This document shows, piece by piece, positions 57,661 through 64,000 of a stretch of 64,000 nt of DNA. Under the pieces are notes generated by a model that was given only the letters and a program-made list of their open reading frames with translations, did no database searches and was not told the origin of the DNA. The position numbers and the translations under genes are program-made. How positions within the stretch are numbered: position 1 is the stretch's first letter; every line of letters begins with the position of its first letter. The DNA comes from Pleurodeles waltl (lineage: Eukaryota; Chordata; Amphibia; Caudata; Salamandridae), in the NCBI RefSeq assembly GCF_031143425.1, contig NC_090446.1, forward strand, positions 657,593,717 to 657,657,716, written 5' to 3'.

Positions 57661-58085
57661 GCATAACGGGAAAATAAAAACGGCGGCCATTTTATGCAGG
57701 AAGTGATGTAATAGGATATCCTGTTTACAAAATCTGTACTAGGAGGTAACTTTCACTTTCACTTTGCAGTCTCAGATTTCTCTAGACTGTGTGGTTGTGT
57801 GAAAGGTGTTGTCCTGTGTTTTACTGCTCTAGTGTCCTGTGTGCCTTGTATTTTGTCTTAGTGTCAATCTATTATTGTTGTATCACATTGTCTCAGTCTG
57901 TTTAGTGTTATTTTGTCTATACCTGTGATAGTTTGTATTGTCTGTGGGAGTCTGTTGTGGGTAGCATAGTTTGTGGGGTTAGTTGGGCTATTTTTCTACT
58001 TCTCCTTTTTCTTTCACACCTCTACCTTTCCCCATTTCCCCCTTTATATTTTATATTTTGTTGGTACATTCTTATCCCTCTCAAT

Positions 58086-61000
58086 ATGTCAGGTAGGCCT
58101 CGCCTGTCCAGGATGGGGGAAGATGAATTGGGGGGGTTCATATGGCTCGTAAGCCATTTCCTCCCACTAATGCTGGAAGCTGGTGGCCGTGTGATACAGG
58201 GGTATCACACGGAGGCCAGGAAAATCCGGTGGGCGAAGGTGCGCCATCACCTGGTCCGGGTCTATGGGAGTCTCAGGAATGTACACCAACTCAAGCACCG
58301 CTGGGCAGATCTGATCACCAGGGAACAGGACCTGCTGGACCACCTGGGACTCCAGATTGGTGGCCATGTTGGTGAGTAAAAAACAATTACATGGGAATGA
58401 CAGAAATCGGTGTGTGAACATGTGATGATTGTTAGCGAATCTGCAAAATAAGTAGCTGAGTGTGTGTAATGCCAGGGAAACCTAGGCCCATGGTTATACA
58501 CATTAATCCCCATTCTTGCAACACATGTACACGCAATGACAGCTTTATAAATTCAACATCTATTTGTATTATGCTAAGTCGCCCCCTCTCTGCGTCCCAA
58601 AATTTTTCAAATGCTGCGCTACAAAGGTATACATATGTGTCCTAATGTGTATTTGTTGCATAATGTGTATGAAGACCTATGCTACCAGTCCGATGGATCA
58701 TTTTTGCAACACATACCAGATGCCTGTAGCTGCATGTAATGTAGTGTTGCATTTGTGTCAGAAAAGCAACACGTGAACGGCTCTATTTGTACTCCACTGG
58801 TCATAATGGCCAGTGAGTACGTCATGTAGAAACAACATACCTACATATGCAGACGCCATAGCTAGACAGAAAATTGGAAACACATGATGATGCTATACAT
58901 GTGTGTTGCCGTCACGTCACATGAAGTTAGTCATGTTGTTCACACATATGTCACATGTGTGTCTGTTTGCTGTCTGTTGACCCTGTCCAAATAGCCTGTT
59001 TAATTGTGAGTGGTCATGCAGTCCTCATGGAACCAGTTTTGGAATGTCTCTCGGGGATGCACATGCTGAGATGTATGGATAACATTATTGTTGGGGCATA
59101 CTAATGGAGGATTAACTTGGACGACACATGACTGACCTGACCACTGCATGAGTGTAGTAGGGTGTGACACTGGAGCAGGAGACTCATCCAATGTTAATGT
59201 TGAATACAAAGTGATCCATGCAGGATGAGCATGTGTGAAAGTCTATCATTACCATGTCATTTTCACACAGTGTCATTGTAACAGAAATCTTTTGTCCGTT
59301 CACCCAGTCTGAGTATAATCTTTGTTTCATGCTTTACAGGTGGACCAGCCCCGTACACCGTGGGGAGAGGTGGCCCATTTTGACGACCCCGATACCTACA
59401 GTGAGTGTCGCCTGAGTGCTATTTACATTGTTTGGTAATGACGCATGATGGATTACTGTGTGTTCAAGAGAATTCATGATTTGATGTGCTGGCCGTTCAT
59501 TGGCTTTGTTCTTTTAGTGTGATATCAAATTTGAATAATGTTTCTGCAAAGCAATACGTAGTCATCTCTCAGATTGAGGGGCTGTAGCCCATTCAATTAT
59601 GGTGGCAATTGGGAATGGTATGACTCATTTGGAATAGACTGGTCAATGTTAGACTTGGTCAGGGACTTGCCATGAACTGAGTCTGCATATCAGACTGACA
59701 GTCTCCCAGATAGCTTAGGCACATGGCATTGATGACAAGTGCTTCTTCCTAGTTGAGGATGGACTGTCTACACTGTAGGTTGGATCTTCCATGGGCATGT
59801 ACTTCCACAAGGTGAACTCGAAGTGTGTGTGACTTGAGTGCAATGCCCTAGGTGTTCAGTTGAATCATGTGAATGGGTGTACTACATCCCCTGTGTGTGT
59901 TGTTAAACATGCCTCACTAATAGTATGTTATGTTGGGCTAAGTCATAACATTTTGACATGTGTGGACCTGGGATGTGACAAGGTTGGGCTGACTACAACG
60001 TGTTGCTAGCCCTTCATAGGTGTTGTGTGTGAAGGCACATAATTGTTGAACTTTCTGTACACTCCTGGGTGTGCATTGAACATGGGATTGTTGGTTGTTC
60101 TTCCCACACCACCCACAAAGACTGGGATGTTACTGTGAAACAGGGTACCTAGGACTGTAGCAACCAGTATGTTACACGTACTTAACACCTTTTGTGACTT
60201 GAGTTAGTACCTTGGGCCAGAGTGAGAAAAATGTCTACACGTTGCAAATGGCATAAATATATGTGTGGGATTTGCAAACGTCTGTTTCCTAATCCAAAAT
60301 GTCTTTGGTGGTCATGTACATATGAGTAAAATGCTTTTCAAAATTGATATAATGAAGGGTTTTACCAGACCTACTTGCAAATCACAGTGGTAGGCAATCC
60401 CATTTGCAACCGAGTACGTGGTTGCAAAGTGAGTAGCTGTTATCATCCACTTGAAGTGGATGGTAACCACCTTGCTGACTGGAAGGGTTCCTCATTGTAA
60501 AGCTTCAGCCTTTGTGAGTGGACTAAAAAAATCCTGCGCAAAAAAGCCAGTGGTCTAAGGGACCAATAATTACCGTGAAAATTTCCAAGTACAATTGTTG
60601 TGATTTAAAAATAATTGCAGCTCATTTTTCTTTCCGGTAAACGGCCTACACTTGGGGAGAAATAACTTGCTTAATTTAAAAACAGTCACGTCTATGGAGT
60701 TCTGCTGGTCCCAGCAGGCCACCATCCCCGTGAGTGCCCATGTTGCTAAGGTGGGGCAACTTGGAACCCACATCATTGATGTTCATGAGGTGGGTTTTAG
60801 GGACCCCATAGCGACTCGCAGACGGTGTCAGAGACACCGTTCTGCTTTGCAATTTGCTAGTTGATTTTCCTAAATTCCTACATCTGACACCTAGTGTGGA
60901 CACATGATTCTGGGCCAGGGGTTCAATCTTAGCACACAACTAATTAAAAATGCTATTGAGTGAGGAGTGTGAGTGTAATCACATAGAATGACATATGTAC

Positions 61001-61755
61001 TGAAGTCAGTATGCGGAAGAGCTGGTGCCATAATGTCAAATGCCTTAGGTATGATTTGGATGAGTAGTTTAGGGTGATGTCATCCATCATGTAGAGACAT
61101 GGATATGCTAGGTGTGATATGACCTTAGGGATGCATGATTCACATGTACTTCCTCTGAGCATTTCCGTGAACTATGTTGTAACAATTGCTGCATACAATA
61201 TATTTCTAGTAATGGACAAATGAGCCATTGTGGGATTCAACCCACTGTAAATTCAATGCTCAATATTTCCCTTTTCTCTTCACAGCTGCAAACCTGAGTG
61301 CCGCAGAGCGCAACCATTTTGAGCGCAGGGCAATGAGGTACAGGCACATCCTGCAGGTGCAGTGTGGGTATCGGAGGATGGCCCGCAGATACAATTCTGA
61401 TCGGGCCTCCGGGGCGTGGTATGCCACACCACAGGCTCCACCAACGGTGCCACCTACAACCACCAGGTCTGCCCAAGGGGACCCAGCGACGGACCAGCCA
61501 TCTTCCTCAAGACCTGGACCCAGCCGTGTGTTGGGAGCAGGGCTGTCCCATGGCCACTCCACTCCAGCGACAATCTCCACCTCCACCGGCACGCAGACCA
61601 GAAGTGACCCTCCAATTGACCCTGCAGCCTTCCAGGCATTGTCTAGGAAACTGGACAGGTTAATTCGAAAGGTGGACAACCTGACGGACGACATGGCGGA
61701 GGTTACAAAGAAGGTGCGCTCCATCCGGCGCACACTTCAGAGGGCAAATCTTTAG
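58086..61755 (+). CDS. Myb/SANT-like accessory protein of element C, three exons
   Basis: Exon 1 (58086-58371) encodes MSGRPRLSRMGEDELGGFIW, then RKIRWAKVRHHLVRVYG and VHQLKHRWADLITREQDLLD, a Myb/SANT-like fold. Exon 2 (59340-59400) gives an acidic linker (VAHFDDPDTY). Exon 3 (61286-61755) gives NLSAAERNHFERRAMRYRHI, a Ser/Thr/Pro-rich stretch, then a coiled coil (FQALSRKLDRLIRKVDNLTD) and a basic end. Exons 2 and 3 join in phase. Exon 1 ends one base out of phase with the coding frame of exon 2, so either a small exon is missed or a single-base indel is present (a run of seven G lies at 58129-58135). AATAAA near 61963. Likely DNA-binding partner of the transposase. Confidence 0.72.
60214..60889. 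mobile_element. Diverged GGGCCAGATGTAG-family MITE in intron 2
   Basis: Ends GGGCCAGAGTGAG and CTACATCTGACACC. It shares interior blocks with 9805-10508: TTTGCAACCGAGTACGTGGT, ATCCACTTGAAGTGGATGGT, and CATGAGGTGGG followed by AGACGGTGTCAGAGACACCG. It lies in the large intron of the Myb gene, so it is probably transcribed with it. Confidence 0.75.
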
Positions 61756-61799
61756 TTATTTTGCCCTCCTGAACTTTTACCCCTCCCCTCTCCCCTCTT

Positions 61800-63300
61800 T
61801 CTTCTTTTCATACTGTTAGTTGGGTTTGGGGGGTTAGTTATAGGATAAGTATAGGTAATTAGCTTAGTTAGTGTTAGGTAAGAGGGTGGGGGGTCCCTAT
61901 ACTTTCTATCTAATATTTTTGTGTGGGTGGGTGGGTGGGGGGCAATGTTGGGATTCCTGTTTAATAAAAAAAATAAAAATAAAAATTAAAAAAAATGTAT
62001 GTTTGTTTAGGATAGTATAGTATGTGTGTAGGTTAGTAAGTGTTGTCCTGCATGTGTCTTGTCTCTTAATGGTGGGTGGGGGGTTGATGTTTAGATCGTT
62101 TCGTTACATGTGTAGAGTAAGTTTAGCTTAGGTTAGTTTGGGACAGTTGTGGGTTAGTAGTAGTCAGGTTAGATTAGTGTAGGTTTACCTTTCCCTTAGT
62201 TGCCTCTTTTATTACTACTTTTAAATAAAAAAATTGTTAACCCTTTACCTGATGCGTTAGGTGCTACCTTTTCATGGCCTTGACATCAGTGTAGCAGAAA
62301 TGTTAAGTATGACATTTGTGTTCCATGCTCCCTATCCCCAGGCTTATGAGGTTTAACATGCCAGCTACCCGTGTGCTAACTTGGTAAGTATCCACCATGT
62401 TGGAGAGCCACCATTGGTAGTGTGCATTGATCATCAAGGTTTGGGGTTGGTATGTATCCTACTTCACAAAGAGTGCTTCCAGACTTGTTATTGTAGGTAA
62501 ATAGATAGGTCGGACAGCATTGTGAAGTTCAGGGAGAGCTTTATAGATGATGATTTGTTCACACTCTTGTCTTGTTGCTATCATTGCTGACCTACATCAT
62601 GTGTGTACTGATTCAGCATGACATTCCTTCATGGAAGTATACGCCGTAAGGGTGATTGATGCAGTGTAATTTGTTTATCATTCCTTTCATTCTACAGCAT
62701 AATTTCAAATTTTAGTATTGCATGGTGCCTACATTTCTCAGCCACCATTAGTTATGTAGAATAGCTATAGATGGTGCATCATTCGGTCCAACACAGCATG
62801 ATTGTGTGTGCTTAGTCCCTTCATCAGTTATTTTCCTCAGTATAGTAAAGCTATGATGCAATCCTGGCCACTGCACAGATGATTCAGTATACATGAAATC
62901 AGGACAGTAGTATAGAGAATCGACATGGTTTCCACACAGCCACTTTGGAGTTATCTACTGCACAGTTGACTTTTGAAATGACACAGAGACACAATAGGTG
63001 TGCAAGTGATATTTATTTATAAGTGGTGTTGTGCAAAATGTCCATTCACCATGTTTGCTGACTCCTTTCTGGTGCATTATTACATGGTGATACTACAGAA
63101 GGGGTGTGGATGATGCTCCTGACATGCTGGGGTGATGTCACAGACAGTGCAGAGGAACATGAAATGCCAAATGGTAGGAGAGAAACATTCACTGGCAAGG
63201 TGGACAAGTCATACAGTGGATTGCCGAACAGTCATTGAGGTTAGTTGTAGTGAGACTGGCATGTGTCAAAACGTAGGACCTTGGTCAGAGTAGGGCATGG
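61800..63300. other. Non-coding interval inside or next to element C
   Basis: T- and GT-rich, with GGGTGGGTGGG tracts (about 61925-61942) and AATAAA-rich DNA (61963-61990, about 62224). No supported gene. Confidence 0.45.
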
Positions 63301-63308
63301 TGCAGGGA

Positions 63309-64000
63309 CTAGGGCTTCCGGGTACTCTTGCGTGTGAATGTTATCTGTTCCATGTCTTCTTCTTCTGATGTGTGTGTTGCCTGGTGTGTCCTTGTTGTTG
63401 TTGGTTGTGAAGGGGCAACACACACCTCAGTGTTAGAAGACATGGAGGCAGACATCCCGGGGGCTGATCCCTGTTGAGTAAGGAAGGGCAGTACTGCAGC
63501 AAGGAGGGCCTGCTGGTTTTTCAGAATGGCAGCCACATCCCGATGGTAGGCAGCCAGGTCGGCCCTGAGGGGTTCTATGTTGCATTCGTGCACATGTTGA
63601 GTGGCTTGCAGTTTGAGTTGTTGTGTCAACTGGATGACAGCTGTGCCAATTTCCTTCAGTGTTTTTTAAATGTCCTCCAAGAGAACATTTCTGGCTTGCA
63701 TTGCAGCTGACTGATCAGCAGTTGACAACATGCACGAACGCACCCCCTCAAGGCTGGCTGCCATATTTTGCATCCCCACCCGCACCTCCTTGGCCAGCTC
63801 CCGCTGGACCCCAACGACAGTTCTTTCGAAGCTGGTGCCAGTGTCGTCAGAGTCCTCAGCTGTGTAGGAGCTGGCAGGTCTTACAATTGGGGTGGCGGGT
63901 GGTTCTACTGTGGTGGCTGCTTCTTCTGTGCTCCTCCTTGTGACTGAAGGTGGGGTTTGGAGGCTTTCAAGGACCATGTCAATGGTCTCTTGTGGGAGGT
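63309..64000 (-). pseudogene. Accessory-type protein with coiled coil, C-terminal half, cut by window edge
   Basis: The minus strand is open from the window edge to a TAA at about 63665. After that stop the same frame continues to 63309. It has a Thr/Pro-rich part (TPIVRPASSYTAEDSDDTGT), then helical heptads (ELAKEVRVGMQNMAASLEGV, LQATQHVHECNIEPLRADLA, AILKNQQALLAAVLPFL) and a basic end (TFTRKSTRKP). This organisation, a Pro-rich linker, coiled coil and basic tail, matches the C-termini of the Harbinger accessory proteins. Its DNA-binding half would lie beyond 64000. One in-frame stop makes it a probable pseudogene. Function inferred only from style and position. Confidence 0.55.

Larger units (their letters stand above)
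53336..64000 (+). mobile_element. Harbinger transposon C, right end beyond window
   Basis: The left end GGGGGCATATTTATACTCCG is followed by nested palindromes (TTTGCGCCAAATTTGCGTC and its inverse, ACTTTGGCGTTAGACGCGTC with the inverse to 53450). Contents: transposase (+, 53755-55499), a 140-bp tandem array, a Myb/SANT-like gene (+, 58086-61755) and a minus-strand gene running off the right edge. No right terminal repeat was found before 64000, so the assignment of 61800-64000 to the same element is provisional. It is flanked on the left by the spacer after copy B. Confidence 0.68.

Overview
The window looks like repeat-dense intergenic DNA from a giant vertebrate genome, most likely a salamander. 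Several copies of Harbinger (PIF/Harbinger) DNA transposons and their palindromic non-autonomous relatives dominate it, as described for the ribbed newt Pleurodeles waltl. That assignment is an inference from repeat content. No conserved host gene, tRNA, rRNA or CRISPR array was recognised; almost every coding stretch belongs to a transposable element.

Layout. 1-3982 is the right-hand part of a decayed Harbinger (copy A), inserted in the 3' part of an LTR (to 4297). 4535-6990 is a foldback element split by an L2-type LINE. 6990-11200 is AT-rich DNA followed by a minus-strand Penelope-like element (PLE) interrupted by a palindromic MITE. 11200-15850 is GC-rich unclassified repeat DNA with degenerate tandem arrays. 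15850-24560 mixes a second foldback element, PLE fragments with hammerhead-like motifs, microsatellites, a 180-bp palindrome, a ~790-bp tandem duplication and a 629-bp chained-hairpin MITE. 24565-30142 holds another hairpin MITE, a 2.3-kb solo-type LTR and a MITE fragment. 30605-35290 is an L2 fragment next to an L1-like LINE. 35293-40420 is a nearly full-length endonuclease/reverse-transcriptase LINE carrying a 630-bp MITE in its ORF. 40600-44411 holds an L1 ORF1 remnant, MITE and LTR pieces.

The most informative part is 44412-64000. Harbinger copy B (44412-52738) is bounded by matching 16-bp terminal repeats and holds three genes: an intact two-exon Myb/SANT-like gene, a convergent transposase ORF, and a second, three-exon Myb/SANT-like gene divergent from the transposase. 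Copy A carries the same junction, so the three-gene unit is not a one-off. The copy B transposase keeps its full frame, but its third catalytic acid is lysine. Harbinger C (from 53336, right end not seen) has a two-exon transposase with an intact D-D-E triad, a three-exon Myb/SANT-like gene and a third minus-strand gene cut by the window edge.

How they fit together: in known Harbinger systems the transposase is brought to the nucleus and to the ends by the Myb-like partner. The ends of C resemble the GGGGCATATTTA MITEs at 24565, 29845 and 34554. The ends of A/B resemble the GGxxxTCATTCCRACC MITEs at 20918, 39541 and 41850. The window therefore appears to show two autonomous lineages with their dependants.
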